Assembly (NCBI RefSeq): GCF_050948215.1 | Contig: NC_135150.1 | Coordinates: 22,299,943 to 22,363,942, forward strand | Origin: Halictus rubicundus | Taxonomy: Eukaryota > Arthropoda > Insecta > Hymenoptera > Halictidae | DNA length: 64,000 nucleotides | Direction: 5' to 3' | Part shown: in pieces, positions 1-13,700 of the stretch | Numbering within the stretch: position 1 is the stretch's first letter | Layout of the letters: each line of letters opens with the position of its first letter | Translations under genes and position numbers: made by a program | Notes under the pieces: model-generated | Told to the model about the DNA's origin: nothing | Database searches by the model: none | Seen by the model: the letters and a program-made list of their open reading frames with translations, nothing else

Positions 1-129
1 AATTAAATCCCGGACGGGGGCGTGCCCCCGTAACACTTAATTTTTCCCTCGATTTTTTAATCTGCCGGTAAATATCGTTCCACTCTGTCCCCCCTTTACC
101 CTGAGCTAGTCGACGGTCCGCGTCTTCAA

Positions 130-130
<1 letters not shown>

Positions 131-168
<38 letters not shown>

Positions 169-180
169 CGTTCTCTCTCT
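131..180. repeat. (TC)n microsatellite
   Basis: About 16 uninterrupted TC dinucleotides, followed by an imperfect TC-rich tail. Similar tracts recur at 18.2, 27.9 and 29.8 kb. Confidence 0.9.
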
Positions 181-2342
181 GTCGCGCCATCGTCAAAGGA
201 GGAACCCATTTAAAAACCTCATCAATGCTTAAGCCCCCGTGCTACCATAGGAACTAATCCCTCCTATTTTAACGCAGAACGAAGGTGAGAGAGTGAGCCG
301 CGAATAAAAGAAAGAGAGAGCCGGAGGGATGCAACGGTACGCGCTTTTAAAAGTAAGACTCTGCCTTTATTAGTAGATACAACAGTTTTATTTCCACCGA
401 AAAAAGGCAAAGAAGGAGAAGGAGGAGTGCTAGAGATTTCTCCGATCGAAATCTCCCTCTGTTTCTCTTTCCCGCCACCGTACCGTTTTGCTCGGCGAGA
501 CTCGCTCGAGCCGGGCGCCCCCGTTTTCCAGAAACGAGCTTACCCGGGCTTCCGACCTTTCAGGTACGTCTAATTGGCAGTCAACTGTGCAAAAAGTGAT
601 AATACGTTGCTCTCGAAGACCTAACGGTCGCGTAATCGATGTGTCGTTGCCATATCGTCCGAGCAATAGGGGTGTCCGAGAACCCGAAATATCGGATCGG
701 GTTCGGAGTACGAAATTTTTTCGGCATCGGGACGAGTATCCGGAAATTTCGAGATTATCATAAAAGTCGGGCTTCCCGAAAATTTCGGGAACCCACTAAC
801 TATTTATATTCCTTTTAATTAATACGTTCATGGGCTCGGAGTGTCATATAAACAACCGTGTCACTGTGTATTTACATGTTCTGTACGCTACTATACAGCA
901 CTGCAGAGCAGTTCGAGAAACGATAGCCGGGTTCTCGAATTTTCGCGAACCCGACCCGGCCCGTATTTTTGGCAACAACTTTTCGGTATACTTTTGATAC
1001 ATTTTATGGTTTTTTTTCATGTCCGTTTTACGTTTCATGTTCAGTTTGTTTTCAGCGGTTTGGTAGATCTAGTGTTAAGAACTTTCATAAGTTGCGAACT
1101 ATTTAACGGATTTCTCAAGTTCATTTGATATTTTCACTGTTTTGTTTCACTATCAAAGTGAACTATTGATCACTCAAATGTATGCTGATCATTATTTAAT
1201 GTGTAACCATTAATAAATATAACTATTTGCGGATTACATATCTCACTACGTTTCTATTTGCCATTTCGATACAGATGAATCTCCGAGGTACAGCTAAAAG
1301 TTACTATACTATAATTCGAAACAATTTCTATACTGCCAAATGTCTTATTAAATTGTTTAATTGTGACACAAGCGAGTATGATTTTGTATAGACAAAATGT
1401 ATTAATAAGTAGTCAAGATCGCTTCGAGTGCAAAGGGTTAAATAGAAATATAAGGTTAAATTTAATTGAGTCATTGCACTTTTACAGTAAGTTTTGAAGG
1501 TCTACTCAAAGAGTTAAAGTGTGTGATATTATTAGATCCATTTCGGAGTGAAATATTTTGTTACGGGTAACATCAGTCGGTAGCGAACGCTACGCGAAAT
1601 AATTTGATTGAAGGTCGGATAATGATTTCCACGGTGGAAATCGACTTTCGTGGAAGTATACTAGGGAGCATCCTGCACCCGCCGCGCCGACAGTTTGCAT
1701 ATAAAATCATCTCGGAGCAGTTTAGCGACGCGGCTGATGGAAACTTCATTTTAGGGCGGGTTCAGAGGTTGGGTTGCGGCGGGTCTCTTTTTCCCGGCCG
1801 TCTCCACTAAAATAATAATGTGGCTTAATTACATGAGGACAAGTCGATATGTTAGCGATACAAATATTTAGAGGGTGGACGGCGAGTAGCCGTGGAACGA
1901 TGTTATTAGTAAATTAACCAACATCAAAGAAAATGCTGGCGATGGTCACTTACTCTGCTAATGGAAAGCCTGCATCCTCCTTCCGTGAGATATCTATAGA
2001 TGTACTTACGTACGCCTGTACAGATACGTTTCTATATTTCTCTCACGGCGCTCGGGACACCGTGTGATCGCTGTGATTACGTGTATTTCTGTCTAAGAGC
2101 CCTCGGTAAAACGTACACGCTCCTACGAGTAATTAATCTTTTTAATCATCTCACAGAAAACGAACGATTGCATTTCCCTTTTTACTGAAAACCCGCAAAG
2201 CGACCGAAAGGTTATTTACAGTGATCATATAAATGAATCTTTTGTACACTATGTATGCACACTGCACATAAAATAACGTCCACGAGTACGTCATAACTAA
2301 AAAGTTTAAGAAGAATCACCAAAAAAAATTGTAATAGAAGAT

Positions 2343-2444
2343 TACAGTGTTTACTCGATATATGTCCAAAACACGGGTCCATCCAGCGACATATATCGAT
2401 CAAGAGATAGAGATTTGGGACATATATAGAGTAAACACACTGTA
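2343..2444. repeat. Short mariner-type MITE (about 100 bp)
   Basis: The element begins TACAGTGTTTACTC and ends with the near-complement GAGTAAACACACTGTA, giving terminal inverted repeats of about 25 bp flanked by TA. The ends and the internal 'ACACGGGTCC..CCAGCG' stretch resemble the 215-240 bp family at 2863, 37693 and 47547, so this looks like a shorter relative. TA flanks fit a Tc1/mariner-mobilised element. Confidence 0.7.
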
Positions 2445-2862
2445 TACCTCTAAATTATACTGATCACTAATCAGTGATCAGTTTAACACACGTACGACGG
2501 GACTTGAATCCATTTTGACCCAGCATTTCGAAAATAGTTTACAATTACGCTGACGATTAATTTCATTTGGAGGACATTTAGTTACCTAATAAAATGATTA
2601 ATGCCATATCTTCGAAAATATGTTTTCGAAAATTGATCAAGTACCATCTAAATAGCATTGACATCTGTACAACCACCAAAAACGTTCGGTTTCTGAGTTT
2701 CAAAAAATGAGTTAGATTATCATTAATAGACTGCGGATTTTCTGGATTTATTAAATTTTGAACAGTGAAAGGATTGAGAGGATTTAAGAACATCTATGTG
2801 TTATTTTGAACATACTAAAGTTCTTAAAGCGAGAAAGAAATTTCTGTATGGAAAGAAGACTA

Positions 2863-3102
2863 TACAGTGAATTCTTGATATAAATATAATCAACAACACG
2901 GGTTTTGCCAGCGTCGTGTGTCGTTCAGGAGACATACTCGAGCCGTGTTATGTTTACACTCCTCGGCGTCCGAGGCCTCTCGAGCACCTTGGCCCCTCAC
3001 GGGGTATACCCCGCGGTAGTGGGGATAATTCCGCGACATTTATCATCCAGGCCATGGCGACATAGAAATTCTCGCATTCATTTCTCCATAGAAATCACTG
3101 TA
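2863..3102. repeat. TACAGTG-family MITE, copy 1
   Basis: About 240 bp, starting TACAGTGAATTCT and ending AGAAATCACTGTA, with TA at both edges. The GC-rich core includes CCTCGGCGTCCGAGGCCTC and GGGGTATACCCCGCGGTAGT. The same core and ends recur at 37693-37907 (inverted), at 47547-47760, and in an interrupted copy from 16961. There is no coding capacity. This is a non-autonomous Tc1/mariner-like family with several copies in the window. Confidence 0.75.
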
Positions 3103-5899
3103 CTTCTGTATGGAAAATTTCTGTATGGAATAAATTTGCGTTTTACCTAAATTTTTATTTCACCTGAAGATCCGCAGTCTAATCATTAGCGTTTGAAACG
3201 TCCAAATATCGGGATTACACCGATTTTTTCGCGTTCTCCCGTGGCGCGTAGCAGGTTGATCCGACCTCCGATCCTCGAGCACGCTTCTATTCATTTATCA
3301 CGTTGGATCGCGATCGGTTAACGGGATGATGCATGTCGAGGGTTGACGCGGACATCTAGTAAGCTTGAGCCTGTGCGCATTCGCCGAGGAGACCTCGTTC
3401 CTCTGATTTTCTGGCATCGCTTCTTCCGCCGTTACTCCCGGGGTCTTAAGGGTGATTTCTTTTCGTTCCTGGCCCCGGCAGACTAAATTTCGCGCGTTAA
3501 GCCCTGGGTGTAATCCTGCCCTTAATATTCAAAAACGTGATCGCCCTGCCAAGCGTCCCGAGGAGAGGAAGGAGCTGGCCCGAGAGAGGAGCCGAGAGAG
3601 CCCACGCTCTCGTCCGAACGAACTGGGCGAACGGGGGGAAGCTTTTCATATGCTAATTGGCATTCGTCATTTTCTTATGGCGACGACTTAAGTGTGCTTA
3701 GGCGTGCTAACTCCTTTACCGAGGCGTTAGACCGAGGCCGAGCCCGATGACACTGGCCCCCGTCCGCCATCTTTGAAATTGAACGGTATCTGGATTTGCC
3801 CTGATAGAACGGAAATTTGACTGCCGACGATGAATACGTAATTCGCATTGTCCCTTCGGCTGCTTCTACCTGTCCGATAGAGTAGGGCGAGGCTAAAAAT
3901 CCGCCAGGTAAAATATTGGACATAAAGGCTATACTTGTGCAGTCATAAATAAGTGACGCGAGAGGGTACATACAGTCTCTGGCCAAAAAGTTAGGACCAC
4001 TCACAATTTTGAACGTTTTTCTAGATAAAATGGGAAAAAGATCTTTTTTATTTGTACTGCATTTATTTATGAAAATAACTAATCTGTATAGTACAACTAA
4101 TAAGTACTGGAAAAGTACCGAACAAACTGTTAGTTCTTTTAAAGCTGTTATAATATAATATAAAAATTACAAAAAACAAACTTACAACTAAAATAACTGT
4201 ATATTATTTAGCATATGTTAAATATAAAAATGAATACATGATTCCAATAAATAGATTAAACAATACGATACATACCTATGTTATGTATTTAGTCAACTAT
4301 ACATACAAAGCATCTAGAATAATGTTCTTTTATACTTTCATTTTTCTAGAAGTTTTACTTAATGCTTCCTTTCGAATCTTTCTTTTCTGTGTAGTTGCAA
4401 AGGTTCTGAAAATATTAATGAACAATCGTACACATAATGGAGTTTATTATTTCACCGTCGAAATTAATAATTAGAACATACCTGTGCGAATAATTGTCAA
4501 ATGCAGCCATTTTCTAAAAATCGAAAACAAACTATATCAAATTTCTGTGTCAGAACATCTAGTAGTTGCTAAGTTGGTATGATTGATGAGCGGGAAAACG
4601 TATAGTGTGTATGGCAAGATGGCGTCTGTATGTATGAAACGTGAAAACGTGCGTAGCGACAATGTGTGATCTCTATTAAGAGTTAAAGAAACGATATAAA
4701 TTTGAAATGTTTATCTCGAACAGAGTCTTAATACAATTTACTGATGTAAATATCAGGAGTGTTTATTAACAAGAAACTATGTTATTTTATTACAAAACCA
4801 ACATCCTCTGCTATATAAATGTGTATTAACAAATGTTTCCGTTTATTGTTCATTAGTTATACTATCATATTGTCCTGAATATAATAGAAGAGAACTTGTC
4901 GTTATGACGACTGAAACAACTTTGTAAGTCACCTGCCTTGAAGAGACCCATTTGTGATGCAACTATCTTAATTGACATAATTGTTACAGACCAACCGAAG
5001 GATTCTCACATGTGATAAGTTAATTATCGGCTCTCCCATGACTATACAAATTAAATGGATCTTATCCGCTTCGCATAAATTCTCTTACAATTTTATTAAT
5101 CAACCTTCTCGCTACAACAAATTGGACAAAAACGAAATAATAAGCTGATCAAAAATTCATATCCAGATATCCAAAGAATCTTGTGTTTACGATATTCAAA
5201 CGAATTCCAATATTATTAATTAATTCCCGGTATTATTAAAATTCCATCGAAAAGCTATGTTCGTATTTACTTTTCTTCCTTTCGCCATTTTTCTTCTATT
5301 TTGAGCAGATGCGAGCTTAGCGATTGCAAAGACCTACATGAAAAATCAAGTTCTCCATTAAACACACAAAACACATACACTTAAAGCATATTAAAAAGAT
5401 TCAAATGAGGGATGTATCGAATCACGTGTATAAAATTGGATTGCAAAGTGCTTACTGATCCATCCCAAAATTACTTACAACATTCTCCAATAATCGTCAG
5501 TTGCATCATTGGAGTTCCAGCAGTAGTCTTAATGGAGTCTATAAATATTCCAGATAGGAACAAGATTAAAATATACAAATATTTATAATGTATAAATGTA
5601 CAATTTAACGTGTGTTGAAATTACAATAAAAAAAAAAATGAAATTACTCACAACTTCCAACATGGAACTCGAACAACTTGAATCATCCTAGCGGCAGCCT
5701 TATTGATCATGGGGTTACAAACAATCGGTTGGACTGTCGGCTGACATACCAGATACAGGTGAATATTTTTGCCGTCCGCGGCGAGGTATGTACGAGCATT
5801 GCCATCGTCGGTATCGTAGCACATGCGTATATTACAGTCTAACTTTATCAGAAGATATCTGAGCAGCGTATCTGTAATAAGATAACGTGCGGGTTCGTC

Positions 5900-6500
5900 G
5901 ATTAAAAGAGCCGCGCCTGTGGCCTCACGTTGGCCGTGTTGGTGTGTTCGATTCGCTCCGTTTTCGTGAAAAGAAAGGAAGTCTATCGTTTCGGGATTCT
6001 AAAACGACACCGCGTCGCTATAACCGCGCCATTATGTGATTGGACTAACTAGTTTCGCTGCTGCACCTGTACGAAAAAGTAGCGGCGCTCTCCCGTTAAA
6101 CGCGAGCGACAAGGAATCGCAACGAGCCGATCGGATTTTTCGAAATAGTAAGTGAACAAAATAAATCCGGTGAACCGGTCGAGAAGTCTCGTCGATCGCC
6201 GATAAATTGATAAACCGACAAATAATCGGACCACGGTCTCGCCATTTTCGAAACGATACGGATCGTAGAAATAGTACTTCCAGGAATTCGCTTCGAGGAG
6301 ACGTCATCAGGTGATTCACGATGACACACAAACCATCGCACGCGTGCAACACGCTCGACATTTGTTTCTACTAGGTTTATGACAGTTGCAGCAATATGTG
6401 TGCAGTAACTACTTCCAGTTGAACGTGCGATGAGTAAAAGTGTGTGGTACGTGAGGTTCGTTCGTTAACAGACTAATTAATCTCACGTTGTTGAATACGT
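5900..6500 (+). promoter_or_regulatory. Possible promoter / 5' UTR region of gene 1
   Basis: GC content and CpG density rise over this stretch compared with the AT-rich flanks, about 1-1.5 kb upstream of the first gene 1 coding exon. No convincing open frame exists on either strand. This is inference from composition and position only; transcript evidence is needed to place a transcription start. Confidence 0.2.
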
Positions 6501-7312
6501 TCGGTGTGCTGACCAATTGTGCCGATCTTGAAATCGTGAAGATAGTTCTCTTCAAACAGAGATAATGCCCCATCGTTCAGCAACGAACTTGAAATACTAA
6601 TCGTTAATAATTGCATAAGTAGTTCCAACGTTATTCGTCCTTTCATTCGCATATATTGCTGTTTGTTTATTTTGTTTTATACTAATCCCGAATGTACTCG
6701 CGTGAGAACATCGTATTAATTATATATTTATATATAATTATATATTTTACATAACATTATATATTTTCAAGAATCTATGATAGCTCCATGTCCCTTGAAA
6801 TCATAACTATAACGGTCGAACAGCGGATCTTTATGCATTCGTGACACACACACACACACAAATCTGCAAAACCTCGTAAAACACAAAGTTCAACGAACTC
6901 CACTATAGTTCCAGTCTACTTTTAATTTACTGTACTCGATGACAACAAAAATAAAATTTTACTTCACTTTACATTTTGTCTCTAAAAACGTAAATTGCTT
7001 AAAGATGTTCCTCTCGACGAGTATTACAATATTGTCATAATTTTATGTATAATATTCTTAAATCAGTTACTAATAATTGTTACTAAATTACGGTATGGAT
7101 ATTAAGATGAGACATACAGTAAAATTAGAACAGTTAAATATTTATACAAAATAAACATTTTCTCTAACAATTGCTAAAAATAGGAACCAAATAAAAGCCA
7201 GTTTTATAATTTCACTAAGAAGTCGATAACATGATGATACTTTCAAATTCATTTAATGCTCGCAAGGTTTTGAATTCTACTTACCAATTTCAAAAGCATA
7301 AAATTGGCAATC

Positions 7313-7465
7313 TACACTGGATGGTCAAATTATTAGAGCCACTTCCATAAGTCAACGACACTGCGTTCTAACACAGTCCCTCTGTACTGAACTCTTATTA
7401 TTTTCCACACGCGCAATAAATATATCTTCCGTATATTGGCTCTAATAATTTGGTCACCCGCTGTA
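7313..7465. repeat. Tc1-like MITE just upstream of the gene 1 start
   Basis: About 153 bp with TA at both edges. The left end TACACTGGATGGTCAAATT and the right end AATTTGGTCACCCGCTGTA are inverted repeats of roughly 29 bp sharing the core AAATTATTAGAGCCA. The element ends 60 bp before the predicted start codon of gene 1, so it may lie in or next to its 5' untranslated sequence. Confidence 0.75.
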
Positions 7466-7525
7466 GTAACAAACTGAGAGTCCGCGTGGTAGTCCATCTT
7501 CAGGCGCGAACTTTGTTTCAAAGGA

Positions 7526-7784
7526 ATGACTATACGCCTCCAAGAAGTGGTGCGGTCCGAAGTGGAAGGTGGTTTGACAGGACCAGCCAACCCGATACCG
7601 AACGAGTCGATCGACTGCGGTTGTGCACAATTGCCATGCCCGAAATTAGCAAGATTCGCGACGCGAAGACTATTCATCGGGCTGCTGTCATGGATCGGCT
7701 TGATTCAAGCGGCTGCGTACGGATACTTTTACGTGGCTGGGCCCACGATCGCGAGGAGATTCCAAATCGATCCGTACTTGATGG
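7526..7784 (+). CDS. Gene 1 coding exon 1
   Basis: Encodes residues 1-86: a short N-terminus, the OATP-like CGCAQLPCPKLARFA segment, and TM1 (about 49-71), ending in PYLM. The donor is ATGG|GTAAAT, phase 1. The equivalent position in genes 2 and 3 also has a phase-1 intron. Confidence 0.82.
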
Positions 7785-10700
7785 GTAAATATTCCCTGAT
7801 CTTGTTGCATTGCAATTGAAAAACTGTAATGAGTCCCATGAAAGTCTAAATTTTTTCAATTTATCATCTATTGGTTTGAAACGAAAGTTCGTATCATTTT
7901 TAAATTAAAATTCAAAGATAAAATTAAGATGTGCATTTAGTAACATATTTTCCATTCTGTTTTATTACTTATAGCGATTTTTTTATGTAATTTACGTGAT
8001 TGTTTATTACTGAAGATACTAATAGTTAACTACTAATACTAATAGTTATCTTGAGACTACAAGTTTAAGTAATAGTGTCAAAGAATAGGCATTCAGAAAA
8101 ATATAGAACAACGTTCAACGATCATAGTAAATGGACACTCGGATACGAGGTTATATAAGAGGTTCCAAAAGTACTTAAATTGTGCATAATTAATTGTCAT
8201 TTTTTCACTGTTTATAAAGGATGTAAATCACGGACCGTTTTTCGAAAGTCACAATAGCTGTTTGCCCTTCGCACTCGCAACGTAGAGATAAAGCGGACAG
8301 CTATTATGACTATGACCATACTTGAAGTGTCATCTTTCGAAGAGTAAAGCATAGTTTATGTGTTTTGTTATTCCGGGTATCAGGCACTCCTTAATGTTTA
8401 ATTTACTTCATTTTTAAAATTCGAACGGTTAACTAACACTACCTTTATTTCTTTCCTTATCACAAACGACAAACCATACCTCATATTACGTTCTCATACA
8501 TTCCTTAATCCTAATTTAATTTACTTTACAATTGTTCTTAAAATTTAAATTACAGTCCACGCGATCTTGACGTCTTCCCTTCTCACACTCACTCACCATA
8601 CCTACTGCTCACTGACTATGCTATCCATTCGTTCACCTTGCTACTGGTTCGCCACCATCGCTCACCCATTCTATCACTCTTCCTCTTCCGCATTCTCTTT
8701 CGATCCTCAGTGCCCTGTCACCCTTAGCCGCATCATCCCACCCTCTTTCCTTCACCTTCCCATACTTCGCCCCCTGTCTCCTCGCCTTCCTCCCTCTCTT
8801 ACCCTCCTTATTGTATTCACCCCCTCTCCCCACCCATATCCAGCTTTTCTCTCCTCCGTCTTCCTTCAGAATCCTTTTTGTCATCCCTCTTCCTCTCTTC
8901 CACCCCTCCCTTGATACAACCCATCACATGTTCTCAATTTTCATCCCCTTCACCCACACACCCAAAGCTTGCATAAATTATTTAGCGTAATTATGGGAAT
9001 AAGGTAAATATTCAACATTTCGGATTTGAAATTCATGTATGCACGTGTATATTGATTCTTTGCCGAAGATGTTGTTATGTTTCGTAGAGTGTTGAGAAAT
9101 ATTGTGTGCGAGCTTCGTGTGTTTATCAAATTGTTGCGAAATTAGTAGTTATTTAATATTCGTATGACAAACTTTTTCCTGCTATAAACACTAACAAGCG
9201 AAATTTGTATTTCACAGAATGGGTCCTTGCAATACCAGACTTGATACCCTTCCTTTTCGGTTTACTCATTGCGTATTGGGGTGATAGGATTCACAGAGTC
9301 GCTTGGGTCGGAGGTATAGTCCTCCTACAAAGCGCTTCATACTTCGTCATGATCATTCCCCATTTGACACATCCAATTAAAGTGGTCGACGAGACCGTGG
9401 ACATGACAAGACCAGTATCTAAATATGCAGGTAAGCAACAGAATATAATTAAATTTCGAAACTTTGATTGATCCGTCACATAAACTTCAAGTTTATTAGC
9501 GGTTTACAGAATTATAGTCAAAAATTATTTATAGCACATTAATTCATTAAATTGTTTTCTTTTACAAATTCTAGTAAATCAGAGATTTTCTGATCAATCA
9601 GCGAAGTACGAAATAATGTAATGATTGTTTAAAATTAATTATTATTAGTACTTTTATATTGCGAATGAAGCACATAGGAATGTTAATGCATATGGAATAT
9701 TGTTCGCAACAACGAAACAGATACTCGTTAAATACATTTTCCTTTTTCCAGACGATAATCGCGAGCTGTGTTCCGGAATTCCAACCAAAGTACTTGCGAA
9801 AGAGGAGGAACCGTGTTACTTTACGTTCGCTGCTTTGATTCTCGTGCAAATTATTACCGGAATTGCAAATATTTCGTATTATGCACTAGCCATTTCTTAT
9901 TTAGACGACAACACGAAAAAGAAACACGTTGCTGGATTTATTGGCGTCGCTATTGCTGTGAAAATTGTGGGCGTTCTTCTGGGCTTCATCTTGGCATGGG
10001 TGTGCCTCAGGTGAGCGAACCTAACAAAGTACAGTAATTAAAATTTTAGCACACCTAACAAACAAGAGTATTACACATCTTAGTACACATGACAGACTAC
10101 AATTATTTTTAAATAGCCGTAGACAATTTAATTTTAATTAGATAGTACGGAAGATAAAACAGACTTCAATACAATTATAAATCTTCACTTAATTAGTTAA
10201 TAATCTTTCAATTCTCAATATTTAAAATTATTATAATATAAGGGGGACCCGAATGTAATGTCGTTATTGCACAAGTCAATGTCTCACTGATAATAACAGC
10301 TAACTTCGTACACCTACGTTGTTCAGTACATGGCTGCAGGTTCAGGAAACTTGTTAGTACTGTTTTGTACAAAAATATTGTTTTTTTAGAAGTTATGTTC
10401 GAATTGACCGATTCAAATCCAGAAAAGTTGCACATTTGGCATTGTATGCTATACGAATTTCGAAAGGACAACAATGTCGCAATATGTACAAGAAACATTT
10501 GTGTAAATGCCAACGATGGTTTGCCAAATTTAAATTGGGCAATTTCGATCTTTTCGACGCACCTCGACATTTTGCCTCGACAGACGATTGAAGAACTCTC
10601 GGAGAAGCTCCATTTACCGTAGTCAACCATACAAGAGCATTTATATATCACAGATTCAAAATAAAATGTCTATAAAAAATTATTCTGCTTCAATTCTACG

Positions 10701-13700
10701 AAAGATACGACATTACTTTGGGGTCCCCCTAATACTACCTGCAGTTTAGCTACATCGTTTACACAATCTTTAGTAATATAATTTCATAGAAAATTTTATC
10801 CAAAGTACAATCAATTAAAATATAACAATATATAATTGTATATTACATAAATAAAAATAGAGTAATATTTTGGAATTCTTTTCTGGCTCAGGTTAGATAC
10901 TGTAACCCTAACTACGATTGACACATACAGAGAACACATTGGTGCATGGTGGCTAGGACTGCCAATTTTGACAGTGTTATTGATAGTACCTGGTTTGCTA
11001 CTGTCATGGTTCCCTAGAATGCTACCATCTCAGGTAACTCCCGAAAATGATCCACTTAAACATTAAAAAATAGTGTTTAACACTGAACCTACCATGGTAA
11101 AAATGACCAGTTTTCGATTTCATAATTATTGAAATTATAAAAACCTTTTCATTATATTATAATGAAAATCGTACAAAGTTTAAGTAAATTCAATCTTCTC
11201 CTTTCTATAAGACCTTTCAATTTCGTAAATACTTTCACGTACAGTATTTTAATTTCATTTTTACGTTAATCACGCAAATAAAATCATTATATATATAAAT
11301 ATAAAAGAAAAGTAAAAATTAGATTAAAAAATATATATATGTATTTATATATATAATACTTTACTTAGGCTAGTTTAGAAAAACATTGTATATATTTACA
11401 TACCGTTTTGACTAGATACTTTTGTATCAATATGTTCATAATAATAAGTTCATCGCGAAAATAAATAAGAACTTATAACAAGAGAAAGTATTTAAAAAGT
11501 AAAAAATTATTTAAGTTTATAATTTGATGCATAGTCCCACATATTAAGAACCACTAGAATATAATTGTATATAATTAGTTAAGTATATAATTGTTCGACA
11601 ATTTTCACAATTGTTTAAAACTGTACCAGGTCGTTGAACGAGCCGCAGTCGCACTTTTAACTAACAGTATGGACAGACCACGTCGAGTGCCTCGTCGATT
11701 GATCAGCGAGAAACCGGAAAATCCTGGTTTCTTTTCATCCGTGGGCAGGTTGTTCGCTAACAAAATTTTAATATTTATCGTACTTGCGTATACGCTTTAC
11801 ATGATGGCCACGGTAAATTTCATGGTGTACGAGAATCTTATTATACAAGCGAGATTTCACGTGCCGAAGCCAACTGGAATGCTACTCGGTTTCAATGATC
11901 CTATAGTCTCGAGGCTGGTAACAAGTAAGATCAAATATACTGTAATCAAGTCTTTAAGGGGATACTCCACTTTACAATTAAAGAAAATCCATGGTATTCA
12001 CCTACCAGTTCTTTGAATTCCTGAAATGAGGACTTCTATTTCAGCTTCCAAAAATTCAATGCAATTTTAGTGCCATATAACTTAAAACATTCTCATATTT
12101 TCTATATCCATAAAACTAATTGCATTATAGCACGAACATTATCAAGTATAATGTAAAAGACTATGTTTTTAAATCTGTTGCATTTCCTCGGAAAAAAATG
12201 GAAGAGTCCTCAAGTCCTCTTAAGTTTTCGAATTTCTGGAATGGGGACTTATTTCTCAACTTACAAAAATTCAATGCAATTTTAAAACGTTTTCATATTT
12301 TCCATATCTTAGAAATGCTAAATCGATGCTTGTTCATTACCGAATAAAATGTAAAAGATTACGTTTTCAAATCTTCGAAATTCAAATCGGTTTAAACAAC
12401 AAAAAAAAAAAATGCTCAAGAATTTCATTTTGCACAAGGTTCTCCTCTTAAGACAAACAGTTTCAATGGTTGAAGAACTTAAAACGTGTACTATCAATTC
12501 GATCATCTTGTTTCAGACGTTGTGAAGCCAATTCTGATTGGTCTGCTCGTGATGATTTCGGGGTTGATAATGTCAAAAGCGAAACCGAGCGCCAGAGGTG
12601 TTGTATCATACGGTGTAGTGATCACCTTTTTAGCAGCTGGAGTTGTTGTCGCGCTCACTTTAACATCCTGCGAGAAGAGACCTATCGTTGAAACGGACGA
12701 GAAAGGACAGTAAGTAGATCCATAGTTAGCGAAACTAGAATTGAATCGAAGGCAAAGTCGAGGAAGATGATTCTCTGCTGAAATTAAATGTTAAAAACAG
12801 GACACAGTTCTCTTTTTTATCGCCAAACTATTATGACAACATGAAAAAGTAGCGATATATTTTTTCCAGCATTTCGTTACCAACCTACTGCAACAGGAAT
12901 TGCAGTTGCTCCAAAGATGCCGATTTCCGTCCCGTTTGCGAGAGCAAAGGCATTGTCACTTATTATAGTCCTTGCCATGCCGGTTGCCATACCTCCGAAT
13001 ACAAGAACGGTCGAATGGTTTATAGTAATTGCAATTGCGTAAAAGATACAGAAATGTACGACGGGCCCTGTGACGAGAATGCCTGTCAAACTGGGTGGGT
13101 AATATTTGAGGTGAGTTTATCATCGTGATACTAATCGAAAGATTATTTCGTCTTAATTTCCTACCTTTTAGATACAAAATATTAATTTCTTTATTTTTTC
13201 ATGCCATTAGCTACATTATTTTTCATATATATACCTACTATATATATAGATACAGAATAATGCGTAATTTTGCTATTAAATAAAACAATTAAACATTAAT
13301 TTTAAAACTAAATTTAAAAAGAAATTAATTGTTAATTTTTTAACTTTGATGTTTTATACTGGAATGATCAAGCACTGTACATGATTAACATATAGAAGAA
13401 TAAAGGCACGATAATGAAGCCGAGACTGAATTTATTCATATTTCGTATGTTATTGTAATACGTGCTTCAATAAAGAAGTTTATATCCGTTTAATTGATCA
13501 TATATGCAATGAATTAATTACAAACATTTTTATAAATGCAACGATTGTGAAAGGAAAGATCAGAGACAAGTCATTTTTACCTGTCCGATATTTCTAATGT
13601 TGAGCCAACGACTAATTTGAAATTATAATGATAAATAATGATTTGTTTCAGCTCGGCACCATGTTGGTGTACGCAGTGATCGCAACGATGTTCATAGGAG

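Larger units (their letters stand above)
1..5700. other. AT-rich intergenic DNA without a recognisable gene
   Basis: I see no protein-coding exon here. The open frames are short, lack similarity to any family I recognise, and are not flanked by convincing splice sites. The stretch holds a (TC)n microsatellite, two related short inverted-repeat elements (entered separately) and generic AT-rich sequence. Around 3230-3700 the sequence is more GC-rich, but I cannot assign it. A sequence near 3970-4005 resembles one end of a Tc1-type element, but I found no matching second end. Confidence 0.6.

Noticed and set aside
3970..4005. Complete Tc1-like MITE beginning TACAGTCTCTGGCC
   Set aside because: Only one end is recognisable; no inverted partner was found within several hundred bases.
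8567..8914. 115-codon frame in gene 1 intron 1
   Set aside because: It arises from low-complexity pyrimidine-rich DNA; the opposite strand is equally open.
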